A stretch of 64,000 bases of DNA from Phoenix dactylifera (taxonomy: Eukaryota; Streptophyta; Magnoliopsida; Arecales; Arecaceae): assembly GCF_009389715.1 (NCBI RefSeq), contig NC_052404.1, positions 11,833,756-11,897,755 of the forward strand, read 5' to 3'. Below are positions 27,781 through 38,315 of this stretch, piece by piece. The notes beneath the pieces were generated by a model. It did not search any database and was not told the DNA's origin. It saw only the letters and a list, made by a program, of their open reading frames with translations. Made by a program: the position numbers and the translations under genes. The first letter of the stretch is position 1, and each line of letters begins with the position of its first letter.

Positions 27781-28355
27781 TTATTAAGGTGATGAGCTTA
27801 GTCCCCAGCTGGGGACCGTCGCCCGCCATTAATGCTTCCCACCCTCCAACGTCTGTCTCGCCTTCTCTCTCTCTTTCTCGTTTTGGCTGCGGACAGAGAC
27901 GCACAGAAAGAGAGAAAGAGAGAGAGGTGAGCCAGGTCAACCTTCGGGAAGGTGTCAAAGGGGAGCTCCAAGGGGGGAAAAAACGAGAGAGGGGAAAAAA
28001 AAGGGAACCACCTTTTAGGAGGCTTGGCTCTCCGCTCTTCTCATCTCCTCCATTCTCTCTCCCTCTTCGTGATTTCGATCATTTATTTGGTCGCCCAAAC
28101 CTTTTTCTCGTGGAATCCGAGCCATCCTCTCGAATTCGGCAGCTGGAGACCTCCCCTGTGAGGTGGGTTTCGCGTGGTGGTCCTGCTTTCTCGCACGATC
28201 GGGGGGTTGCTTTCGTTCATTAAAAAGAACGTTTTTTGGCCCGATTCGCTGGTTTCCCCTCACGGATCTGGCCAAGGCTTTTGCTCGTCCTCTTGGTGTT
28301 GGTGGGGCTTATTACGGTCGGGCGAGGAGGGAGCTGGTATCGGGAGTTGTTCTTG
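27781..28355 (+). promoter_or_regulatory. Probable promoter and 5' leader of the RLCK gene
   Basis: CT- and GA-rich tracts (27862-27877 and 27906-27927) and a GC-rich, purine-rich stretch precede the kinase ATG. Such CT-rich leaders are frequent in plants. Upstream ATGs, the first at 27789 opening a 144-codon frame, would lie in the leader if transcription starts far upstream. The start site cannot be fixed from sequence. Confidence 0.4.
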
Positions 28356-31300
28356 ATGGGGAATTGCTGCAGCGCGCAGGTCAAGGCGGAGAGCACCTCC
28401 TACAGTGCCTTTGCTTCAGGTACCACCAAAATTTATTGCTTTGCCGGTTTTCATGTTTTGTTAGAGCTCAGAGATCAACTACGACGACTGGCTTTTCCTG
28501 GAATGAAGTTTGGGATTCTTTCGGCCTCCACGGTGCACTGGCATAAGTTTTTTGGTGATGCCGATCGAGTTTTAGGTGGTCTAAATTGTAGTTATTGTTT
28601 TACGGTCACTCCAGACTCATCGGGCTACTGCTGAAAAGAATTCATTTTCTAGGCTTCTAAAAGGATAGTATTTTTGTTTCTTTTCTGAGTTGCGGGTTGC
28701 GATGAGGAACCTCTGGCCTGGGTTGTGATTACATCTCTCTGTTAGTAACTTTAGAAGCTGCCAGCCATTAGGATTAGGTGTGCCTCCTGTCTCTAGCAGT
28801 AGTTGGAAGTTCTGTGTGTGGATATATTTGTGGTGTTGCCCATAGGTTATGAGTGATTTAATGACATCTTTACTTTTTATCTTAACTTAGCATCCCCAAC
28901 AATATTGTCGACATCTTTTTGAAATTTAATTGCTATTATTGTGATTTGCTTTACAATTTGTTGAGATTATTGTTAGGAAAGTGGACCCCATTACCTTTTC
29001 TTTAAATTCCATGAATTTGATTCACTGAATGTTTGTCGTGATCGAATCTGTGCCAGCCTAAATACGTTGGGAAAGATGGATTTGATTTGCTGAAATTTTG
29101 TTGTGATAGGAGTCTGTGTCAGTCTAAATACATCTGGAAAGATGCATTTGTTTTGCTGAAAATTTGTTGTGGTTGGAGTATGTCAGTCTAAATACATTTG
29201 GAAAGATGGATTTGATTTACTAAAAGTTTGTCATGGTTGGAGCCTCGTCAGTCTAAGTACATTTGAAAAGATGGAATTGTTTTAACTGAAGCTTTGCTGC
29301 AATTTGTCTAAACTTGAATGCCTTTCCAGTTAGTTGTATTCTGAGATTTTTAATACAGTCATTTGAGACTTCATTCGGAGTAGTGGACTTTGTTTTCTGA
29401 GTCAGTTTGCTGCAATGATATTTTTCTAAAATATACTTTTCACTTGAATCTGAATTAGTAGTTGATATCGTGTTTGGATGCATAGGCGTGAACTCTAAAT
29501 ACAGTAATAGAGATGGAAAGGGGAGTGGTTCTAGCAGCCGGGTTTCCGCAGCATCCGTGCCTCCAACCCCTCGGAGTGAGGGTGAGATCTTGCAGGCATC
29601 AAATGTGAAGAGCTTTGCATTCAACGAACTGAAAAGTGCCACCAGGAATTTCCGACCAGACAGTGTGTTGGGAGAGGGAGGATTTGGTTCAGTCTTCAAG
29701 GGATGGATTGATGAGCACTCATTTGCAGCAACCAAGCCTGGGACTGGAATTGTTATTGCCGTGAAGAAGCTCAACCAGGAAGGCTTTCAGGGTCACAGAG
29801 AATGGTTGGTGAGTATCCTGTTCTTGATAATTTAATCTTTTTTATAATTATTTTTCTGAAAGAAGTTTGCATAACCCTGTAGAATTGCTCTGTTTAGTTT
29901 CATGCATGCCTGCTGAAACATGGTATATTTGCTCTTATCAGTTGGCAAGTGTGGAGGTGTTCTGTGGTAAATCAGGTATTTTTTTTCTCGGTTCCTGTTA
30001 ACTCTGACAAACAATTCCTTTTGGAATATTGCAGGCAGAAGTTAACTACCTGGGCCAGTTGTCTCATCCTAATCTTGTAAAGCTTATTGGGTACTGCTTA
30101 GAGGATGAACAGCGACTTCTTGTCTATGAGTTTATGCCTCGGGGGAGCTTGGAAAATCATCTTTTCAGGAGTAAGTTCTTTCTGGGCTATGTACTTGCCT
30201 TTTGATATGCACTCATAGTGGTTGTATGAAGCTCCATGGTTTACTGGATGCTATGTTATTCTCCTTGAGGAATTGTATGGTTTGCCGATATTTCCTTCAT
30301 ATGTTTTATGAATGCTAATTATTGTACTTGCCCGGGATGTAGGGGGTTTCATACTTTCAACCCCTCTCTTGGAACCTCCGGATGAAGGTTGCCCTTGGAG
30401 CTGCAAAAGGGCTTGCTTTTCTGCACAGTGACAAGGCAAAAGTTATTTATCGCGATTTTAAGACATCGAATGTCCTTCTTGATTCGGTACGTAACGTTCT
30501 GGATTTTCTCTTCTTTCAAATTCAACAATAATATCACCCTCAAAATTAATCTTTTTGGTGTATGTACAGAACTACAATGCAAAGCTTTCTGATTTTGGGC
30601 TGGCAAAAGATGGTCCAACTGGTGATAAAAGCCATGTCTCTACCAGGGTCATGGGAACATTTGGATATGCTGCTCCTGAATATCTTGCAACAGGTATATT
30701 TCTTGTATGTGGTGATTTAAGTGCCCTCAAGCTGTTTCTATCTGATGCTTTGGAGAACCTGTTCTTGTCATTTGGCTTGTATACATATCTGAATTCTTGT
30801 GATGCTTTTATCAAATTCTCAGTTCTCCAAATTAATGAAAATCATTTTAATTACTCAGCAATGTTTCATTGACCAAATGACTCAGCAAATCGTAATTGAA
30901 CAAGTGAATATTTAGATCATGGACTTTATAAATTTTGGGCAGCTAACTCACAAAATAGTCAAATTATTGAGGACTATATTTGTGCTGCTGCTGTTTCTTG
31001 TGTCAGTTCCCCCGCTTTCTTCTTCATACAGGCACTTGTATGTGGATTTATTTATGCACTTTTATTTTTCCAAGACTTTTATGCGTACCAAAGTTATACC
31101 AAACTTTCGGTGAAATTTCCTTTTCCCTGAACTTGAATATTTTCCCTTGCTGAATTATTCCTGAAAGCCAGACCTATGACTTTGTACTTGTATAGATGCA
31201 GATATTTGGGGCCCTTTGCTTTGTAGTTGTTAGGTTTCTGAGTCAATGTGAAAGTCTGCATAACTTTGCGGTACCTTTGGAAAGAAAGGTATATGGCTGC

Positions 31301-32306
31301 TGGGTTGATTTCTACTCAATTCAGTTAATGCGCAGCCCTTATGAAAGGATACCATTATGGAAGCTGTAACTAGCATAAGTTATGCAGGCATCATGTGAGA
31401 ATATTTGTTTATAAAAACCAGCAAGTTTATAAGTTTAAGCATCTAGATGTAAATAATGTTTTCAGATGCCAGAATGCAAGGCACTGTTGGACAGTTATGT
31501 AGTTCGACTTATGTAGGTTGTGCATCTTCAATAATTTCAGGTATCGGCATTGCTTATGGTTGGATTAAATATTAAATAGTACAGAATCTGAAGTATAGAA
31601 TTGTTTTTTAGTTATCTGGTAATGAATCTGGTGGGTAAGTGAAGTTCCATAGCTATTATTATGGTTTCTGAGTGGTCAATGACTCAATGTGCATGGACTG
31701 GGCTGCTTCGGATATCCATTTCTTGCTCATATGAATTGGTGCCTTCTAATTACATAAGTGGCTAGTTATACTAGATTAAATGTGAAAGCATTCTCTATGA
31801 CATTGAAGCATGAGGATATTTGTGAGTCTAACACTTGCATTTTCAAAGGTCATTTGACTGCCAAGAGCGATGTGTATAGCTTCGGGGTTGTTCTGCTAGA
31901 AATGTTATCTGGACGGCGAGCTGTGGACAAGAACCGCCCGGCCGGGGAACACAATTTGGTGGAGTGGGCAAGGCCTCATCTCGCAAACAAGAAAAGGATC
32001 TTCCGCATCTTGGATGCACGGCTGGGAGGGCAGTACTCACTAGGAGGAGCCCAGAAGGCTGCCGCCCTTGCACTGCAGTGCTTATCCATAGAAGCCAAAT
32101 ACAGGCCAAACATGGATGAAGTGGTACCGGAATTAGAACAGCTGCAGGATACCAAAGACACTGGGAGAAACCCTCAGAATGAACGGAAGGTGAGCAGCCA
32201 ATATGTCGGCAGCAATCTGCAAAGGTATCGCCGCAGAAGCGTAGAAGAACCTGGAAGAGGAAAGGGTGCTTATGCTAGGCCCTCAGCTTCCCCTCTTTAT
32301 GCTTAG
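28356..32306 (+). CDS. APK1: Receptor-like cytoplasmic kinase, APK1/PBL type (RLCK VII), 6 exons, apparent frameshift
   Basis: These kinases lack a receptor domain and relay signals from plasma-membrane receptors in immunity and growth. Exons: 28356-28419, 29486-29808, 30035-30170, 30343-30486, 30570-30693 and 31849-32306. MGNCCSAQ is a classic N-myristoylation and palmitoylation signal. The kinase has P-loop [11 protein letters not shown] (residues 84-94), Lys115 in [16 protein letters not shown] (the RLCK form of HRDLK), SDFGLAKDG and [14 protein letters not shown]. The C-terminus RPSASPLYA matches the APK1 group. Length would be about 415 residues, against 410 for Arabidopsis APK1A. Exon 3 ends in phase 1 and needs 2 (mod 3) bases before SYFQPLSW, but six are present after the only AG, so exon 4 begins 1 bp out of frame (GGGGTTT run, 30343-30349). 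All other junctions keep phase. A sequencing error or a recent lesion could explain this. Confidence 0.9.
29031..29292 (+). repeat. Four-copy tandem repeat of about 65 bp in RLCK intron 1
   Basis: The unit contains CAGTCTAAATACATTTGGAA, then AGATGGATTTG, a CTGAAA-like end and a TTTGTTGTGGTTGGAG stretch. The landmark CTAAATAC recurs at about 29058, 29123, 29188 and, as CTAAGTAC, 29252. Copies differ at several positions, so the expansion is not very recent. Confidence 0.75.
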
Positions 32307-33494
32307 CAGCCCAAGTTGAGGGGAAACTGTAATTTGATCTTCAGAGAAGGGTTGGGGGGGACAGAGAGAATAGAAGGGATCGATCTTGTATGTAACATGC
32401 TATGTGTGTCCCCTTCTGTTGCTGCTGTACAGCTTTTCTTGTTCTTGCTCGAGTATGGTGTGTGCATTTTGGCCTTTCCCAAAGTCATGGATGAGTGCTT
32501 TGGGTGTTCTTTTTGTAGCTTCTCATTTGCCGGAATTTGGAAGAGGCAATGGCGAGAGTAAATTTTTCGCCTCCTTTATTCCATGGGTAATGGACTTTAC
32601 ATTCCTTAATTTTTATCAGCTTCTGAGATCGCTCTCCTCCAATATTCATGGTTTTTGTAATGGCTTGTGGGGATGCGTCCATTCTTAGCGGCTTTCCTTT
32701 TCGGTATCGTTGGCGCAAAGCAGAACAACAGAGGTGCATTACTCGCATGTATCAAGCTACAAGCTTCAAGAAGCATCATCCCTCGGATGACTGTGAGACC
32801 ACTGGCTCGGTTGGCAGCCGCATTTGGCCCGCCGAGGGGAAAGGTTGGCATATTGCGTGATGCTCTGTCTTTTGACTGCCTTTCATACTGGATGACATAG
32901 TTTTGTTGTCAATGTGCTTTTAGGAGAAAAAGGTGCTGTAATCATACCATACAATTAATTGGCTTACCAATCTTCGGGTGTTTGTTTTTGAATGATAGTA
33001 AAGTATCGCTAGTTTTTTTTAAAGCGCGATTCAATAGAGAAATTATATCTTACACAGCATGCACGGTGTGGCTGCGTATGCCGCCAATCACATCTGTTCA
33101 TTTCTACAGGCTCCATTTATTAAGCACTCGTCTTGGTGCACCGCTGTGTAGGATATAAATTTCTCGATTGGATATTATAAACTATGCAGAAAGACTGCTC
33201 CTGCAGCAATTAGGCATGTGTGAGGGGGAAAAGCCAGGGTTCTTAGTTTGGAGTTTTCCCCCTGATGGGTCGAGTTCATTAAACAAATGTTGTGCTACGC
33301 TCGTCCTAAGGCCCGGCCCATTAGAAGCTCTCGATTTTGTGAGCTCCGCCTGCAAGAGAGCGTGGGCCGCGTGGCTGGGCCGCATTGCGGAGAGGCGAAG
33401 AAACAAAGGCATACTCGTTATCCCCTTGCTGCCGCCTCCTCGCTCCTCGCCGCTCGCCCGTTCTGGCCCTATCAAGAAGCCGCGGGGGTCTCCA
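32307..33494 (+). other. RLCK 3' region and RlmN promoter region
   Basis: The first few hundred bases should be the RLCK 3' untranslated region. Nothing else is recognised until about 33300, where site II-type elements mark the RlmN promoter (separate entry). Confidence 0.45.
33306..33494 (+). promoter_or_regulatory. RlmN promoter with three site II-type (TGGGCC) motifs
   Basis: GGCCCA at 33315-33320 (TGGGCC on the other strand) and TGGGCC at 33363-33368 and 33376-33381 lie 114-180 bp before the ATG at 33495. TGGGCC/T site II elements bind TCP-type factors and are common in plant genes for ribosomal, organellar and growth-linked proteins, which suits an RNA methyltransferase. No TATA box is obvious. 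Confidence 0.55.
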
Positions 33495-36400
33495 ATGGCG
33501 ACGTTGCAGCACGTTTGCTCTGCCCCACTCGCACGTGCACTACGCTCCCGCGCCGCCTCCCTCGCCCCCTCGAGTCCCCCGGCTCGCTTGCCCCAACCGG
33601 ACTCCTCTCGCGTGCTCCTCGGCTTGTCCGAGCCGGAGCTCCGGCAGCTCGCCCTCGACTTCGGACAGGTATCTAATCGAGGGGAAGTCCTACCCTAGCG
33701 TTTCTAAAAAGATTTCCCCTTTTTTTTTTTCCTTTGCCCGTAATTAGTTCACGGTGATGTACTTTTCTTGTTCTTGTTCATGTTCATGGGTCAGCAAAGC
33801 TATAGGGGGAAACAGCTCCACCATCTTTTATACAAGACCAAGGCTAAAGAAATCCCAGATTTCAGCCACTGTAAGTTCAATTAATTTTCATTCCGAAATT
33901 TAATGCTTGCGGTAGAGAAAAACGGATCGAATTCTCAAATAACTACTTTGTTTTTTTTTCTTCAAAAAACTGTTGTCTCTGTCTCAATTTCCTTTGCTTT
34001 CTCCCCTTCCTCTCCTTTTGATGGACGTGATTTTTGGTTGGGCTAGTATGTGTTGTGTGCTACATGGTCTCTTTTGGTAATTGGTAGGGCAGTGCCTCAG
34101 GCGTTCCGGAATGGTCTTCGCGAAGCTGGTTGGAGGGTAGGAAGATCCCCTGTTCATCGTGCTGTCTCTGCTGCAGATGGCACCGTAAAGGTAAAAAAGT
34201 ATCACCCTTTTGGGAATGACCATTACATGCTCACCACATGCCGTATATGTTCTCGATGGAAGTTGTTCATGTAATAATTAGTTTACTAAGAGCCGGGAAT
34301 CATATAACTAAGCTACAGGGGAAGGTGATAAAATAAAGATGGAAGCAGCTAGCATGGATTTGAACAATTAATATGGCTTTATAACAAGAAGGTCACTTAT
34401 TAAGGAATTGATGTAAGACTGTAAAATGAAGAAGATGAGATTATCCATCACTTTTGCTGTTCCCAAACTGTGAAAACAACAAGAAAAGGGGATACAGCTA
34501 GTTTGCTGGGTGAGGTCAAGATGTATTGCCTACCTTAGAAGGAGGTTATGAGTGGCACTGATCGAGTACTGAAGGAAAGCTTTTTGATATAGATGTGTAA
34601 TGTTGCTTGGGGGGGGGGGGGGCCTTTACTTTAGACTCGGGAGGTTCCTCAGATGTATATTGGAGGGTCAAGCAAGGGGGGTGGGGGCTTTACTTTAGAA
34701 GAAACCATTTTGAGGATGCTTATGGCATCTGAGGTTTTGACTCTGAAAACAGACCGATGGTAAAGGAAATTCCTGTAAAGCTGACTGCAAAATGACAGGA
34801 TTGTCTTGTATGTTGCTAAAGGCAAACTTTCCTTGCATTTGCCATTAGTTATAAGTGCGTAGTGCTTCTGGATAATTGGTCGTATAAGGTTTGAATGTGG
34901 AGCATGTATGTGGAATTCTTCTTTCTTTCATATTTATGTACGAAATAAATATTGATACCAAATCGACAACCTAATGATTCTCGCTGTTTGTGATTTCTCA
35001 TGTCTGATGTAGTGCTGTAAGCAAGGTACGCGGTACCGACTGTACCGACGTACCGGTGGGCATCAGTATCGGTACAGTACCGAACCAAACCGAGCCGAAC
35101 CGGTATTGTACCGATGGGGCTAAAAGCCAAAAAAAAAATTGGAGCCGGTACAGACTGGTTCGGTACGGGCCGGTACGGGTCGGTACGATTAGGTACCGAA
35201 ATATGTAGCTGTACCGTACCGGTAGGGTCCGGTACCGGTATGTACCGGCCGGTACCCGGCCCATTACAGCTTTAATCACATTACTCTAATATAGGATTTT
35301 TCTATTTATTGTATGTTGCAGTATATATTCTGCTCAATTGCCTCATTGAATCCAATCTTGCAGATACTTATAAAGTTGGAAGATAACAGATTAATCGAAA
35401 CTGTAGGGATACCTGTTGAGGAAGATAAAGGTTCATTTCGCCTTACTGCATGCGTATCATCACAGGTATAATTGTAAGACTTGGATCACTATTGTTGACA
35501 TGAGTTTCTCTATTGCTGCTGCTGCTGTTGTTATTTCCCATGGAAAATACTGCTTCTGCTTGCATACATATCATGTGCATTTTTCAGAATGTTCTTTTGA
35601 AAATTGACCCTCCTATATAAAAAAAAAAACCTTTTTTGATTCTCTAATCTTTGGTAAGATATGCAGGTAGGGTGTCCCTTGCGATGCTCATTTTGTGCTA
35701 CTGGAAAGGGTGGTTACTCAAGGAACCTCAAACGACATGAGATTGTTGAGCAGGTTTTCTGTGGAACATTTAGAATTTTGCTTCTAATAATTTGTAAATT
35801 ATAATTTTTGATATGAAAGTGTCTGTAAAATGTTGTTTATAATTTTTAGTTGCTTGTGTCGGTGCTTTGTGAATGTAGGTATTGGCTATAGAGGAGCTCT
35901 TCAGACATAGGGTGACAAATGTTGTCTTCATGGGCATGGGTGAACCAATGTTGAATCTGAAGTCAGTTTTGGAAGCACATAGGTGCTTGAATAAGGTTCT
36001 AAATTATTTTCCATTAAATATATCTCTGGTGAAAATACGATGTAATTAGAACCTGGATCTTGAATTAAAAGTATGATTTAGATTCTTTATCTGTTTGACA
36101 GATTTAGATTCTTTATCTGTTTGACATTGCTACAAAAAAATAATCTGATATATGTGTGATTATTGCTTGGTTTTACAAACGGTATCCCAGTTGCCAACAA
36201 AAAAAGATGCTAATAAAAATTTTTTTCCTGATAACTTTGCTAGAGAAAATAATGACCTATAGTGTTGCATTTGCAATATATATTATTCTTATGCATTTTT
36301 ATATTTTCTATTATTTTTGTATAGCAATATACACTGTAATGCATCCCTTGACGTCCTTTTTTTAATGACTAAACTTGAATCATGCCTTATTTAAATTTTC

Positions 36401-38315
36401 ATATCATAGCGGCATGACTTTCCCAGTGCATATAGTGGAATTTTCATATTATACTGGTGCTTACAGTATCCAGGACAGTTGCATTCGATTCTCTTCTCTT
36501 GTCTTCACAATAACTCTTCTCTCGATAGGATGTAGATTATGCTTGCAAAAATAATAAACATGCATTAAGTTTTAGGTACATGTTGAAACCTAGATTCTAA
36601 CAAATACTTGGTGCATAAAATGGTCACAGTAGCTGAAGACACTCTTGGAATTTGGGTTCTGGAGTTTGTAAGTTTATTGTCATTATTATAATCAGTAAGG
36701 GCATTACACCATTTTTCTTTATGTATTTTGTTTTTAGGATGTGCAAATTGGGCAAAGGATGATGACAATATCCACAGTGGGTGTGCCCAACACAATCAAG
36801 TTGCTGGCGTCACACAAGCTTCAGTCAACATTGGCTGTCAGGTATCTAGCCTTTGCTAGTGCTCCTAAAGGTGCATCATATATCATTTTTCTGGTTCCTG
36901 CAAGTACCACTGGTTTCTGGAGTTATTATACTAGATTTAGAGCACCAATTATACTATACAATTTGAGGAAAGATGCTGCTTCGTGGTAGTTGTATATGCT
37001 TTCTTGATCATCTAATCACAGAAATTACTGATGGAACAAATATCAAACATTTGCTTGCACATGCTAACACATTTGTGTTGGTGGCCATCCACAGCTGCCC
37101 CATTCATAAGCATGGATGTATACTTTACTATCATAGTTTCTTGCTTGCTTTTATTAACAGTTGAAAATATTCCAATCTGATTTGCTAAAACCCAAATTAT
37201 ACATGCATGCTGCAAATGTAACCATGCACTGTCATGCACACTTCAATGTGCAGTAACAGTTAAACACTGAACTACTATTGCTTTGTGAGGAATTCTAGAT
37301 CTGCAAGGCTGTGTGGATGATAACCATCTGCATGGGCCATGCGAACAACTCTTAGCTATCACATGAGGCCATTATCAAGTGCCATTAGGTAACTCTGTCT
37401 GTCAGGCAGGGCCTGCACCAATCTAAGTTACCTCAGTCTAGCATTCTCTTGCCCAGTGAGCTTTATCTGGATTTCAGCTCTATCTTCACGAATTTAAGTT
37501 TTTGTGTTCCTCCTGCTGATCTGTAGTTTTTTTGGCTTTTATGGGGCTCAAGCATACATGCTCCAAACCAGGAACTTCGACAAATGTTTGTTCCCAGTGC
37601 AAAGTCTTACCCCTTAGATGCGTTAATGGATGACTGCAAGGACTATTTCCTCCAAACTGGACGCAGAGTAACCTTTGAGTATACACTTTTAGGTAGTTGA
37701 CCAGAATTTAACTTGTACCCTGTTTGATATTTTGTTTAGTAGTATGAATTTTGATGTGCTAACCATTTCTTTTCAAATCATGGATATGGGCAGCTGGTCT
37801 CAATGATAGAATAGAGCATGCAGTAGAACTTGCAGAAATGCTTCATTCGTGCGGTCGTGGTTATCATGTGAACCTGATACCTTTCAATCCTATAGAAGGT
37901 TCTGAATACCGAAGGCCATATAAGAAAGCGGTATCAACTTGATGGATTACACATTCAATTCTGTTTTTTGGTTCCTCTTAGTTGATTTTAATTAGTATCA
38001 TTAGCCATTTTGCTGGTAAATTGGGGGTGACAGCTGCCATATTCTGTACCAAGTAGCAATATTTCTATGCAATCCACCTTTAGCATGTGGAAATGGTAAT
38101 TACCTGAACGACAGAATTGACTTCTTCAGTTTGCTTTGCAAAATTGGCAGGTTTTAGCTTTTGCAGCAGCCTTGGAGTCTAAAAAGATAACTGTCAGTGT
38201 TAGACAAACACGCGGGCTTGATGCTAGTGCTGCCTGCGGGCAGCTCAGGAACAACTTCCAGAAAAGTCCGTTGCTTGAGTCAGCAGCAGCTGAACCTCAA
38301 CCCTTGCCCATCTAA
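33495..38315 (+). CDS. rlmN: RlmN-type radical SAM RNA methyltransferase, probably organellar, 10 exons
   Basis: Bacterial RlmN makes 2-methyladenosine at A2503 of 23S rRNA and at A37 of some tRNAs. Exons: 33495-33668, 33795-33870, 34093-34190, 35364-35465, 35667-35753, 35879-35995, 36738-36841, 37553-37692, 37794-37930 and 38151-38315. They join in phase to 399 residues. The radical SAM motif CPLRCSFC gives cluster ligands Cys153, Cys157 and Cys160. Cys146 in RLTACVSSQ and Cys374 in ASAACGQL match the two catalytic cysteines (118 and 355 in E. coli). [10 protein letters not shown] is the SAM-contacting GGEP-like motif, and [11 protein letters not shown] is conserved. The first 35 residues are rich in Ala, Ser, Arg and Pro with no acid, like an organelle transit peptide. 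Exon 1 is much richer in G and C than the rest. Plastid or mitochondrial location is inferred. Confidence 0.93.
34609..34700. repeat. Poly-G tract and partial duplication in RlmN intron 3
   Basis: A run of 14 G residues at 34609-34622 is followed by CCTTTACTTTAGA. About 65 bp later GGGGGGTGGGGG is followed by CTTTACTTTAGA. The two G-rich segments look like a small imperfect duplication. Confidence 0.6.
35014..35270. repeat. GGTACCG-rich foldback element in RlmN intron 3
   Basis: A 257-bp block starts GCTGTAA and ends TTACAGC (perfect 7-bp inverted ends). It is filled with more than a dozen GGTAC/GTACC motifs on both strands, so it could fold on itself. Base composition differs sharply from the AT-rich intron. 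No target duplication is certain. It is probably a MITE-like or foldback insertion. Confidence 0.6.
36075..36126. repeat. Perfect 26-bp tandem duplication in RlmN intron 6
   Basis: The unit beginning GATTTAGATTCTTTATCTGT occurs twice head to tail (36075-36100 and 36101-36126) with no difference, pointing to a recent slippage event. Confidence 0.85.

Noticed and set aside
27789-28223. 144-codon frame upstream of the kinase
   Set aside because: Composition follows CT- and GA-rich leader tracts and no domain is recognisable. At most it is an upstream frame in the leader.
29253-29774. 173-codon minus-strand frame over RLCK exon 2
   Set aside because: It is the antisense shadow of a conserved kinase exon and continues into the intron repeat.
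33182-33747. Overlapping open frames on both strands around RlmN exon 1
   Set aside because: High G+C lowers stop frequency here. Only the frame starting at 33495 joins the conserved downstream exons.
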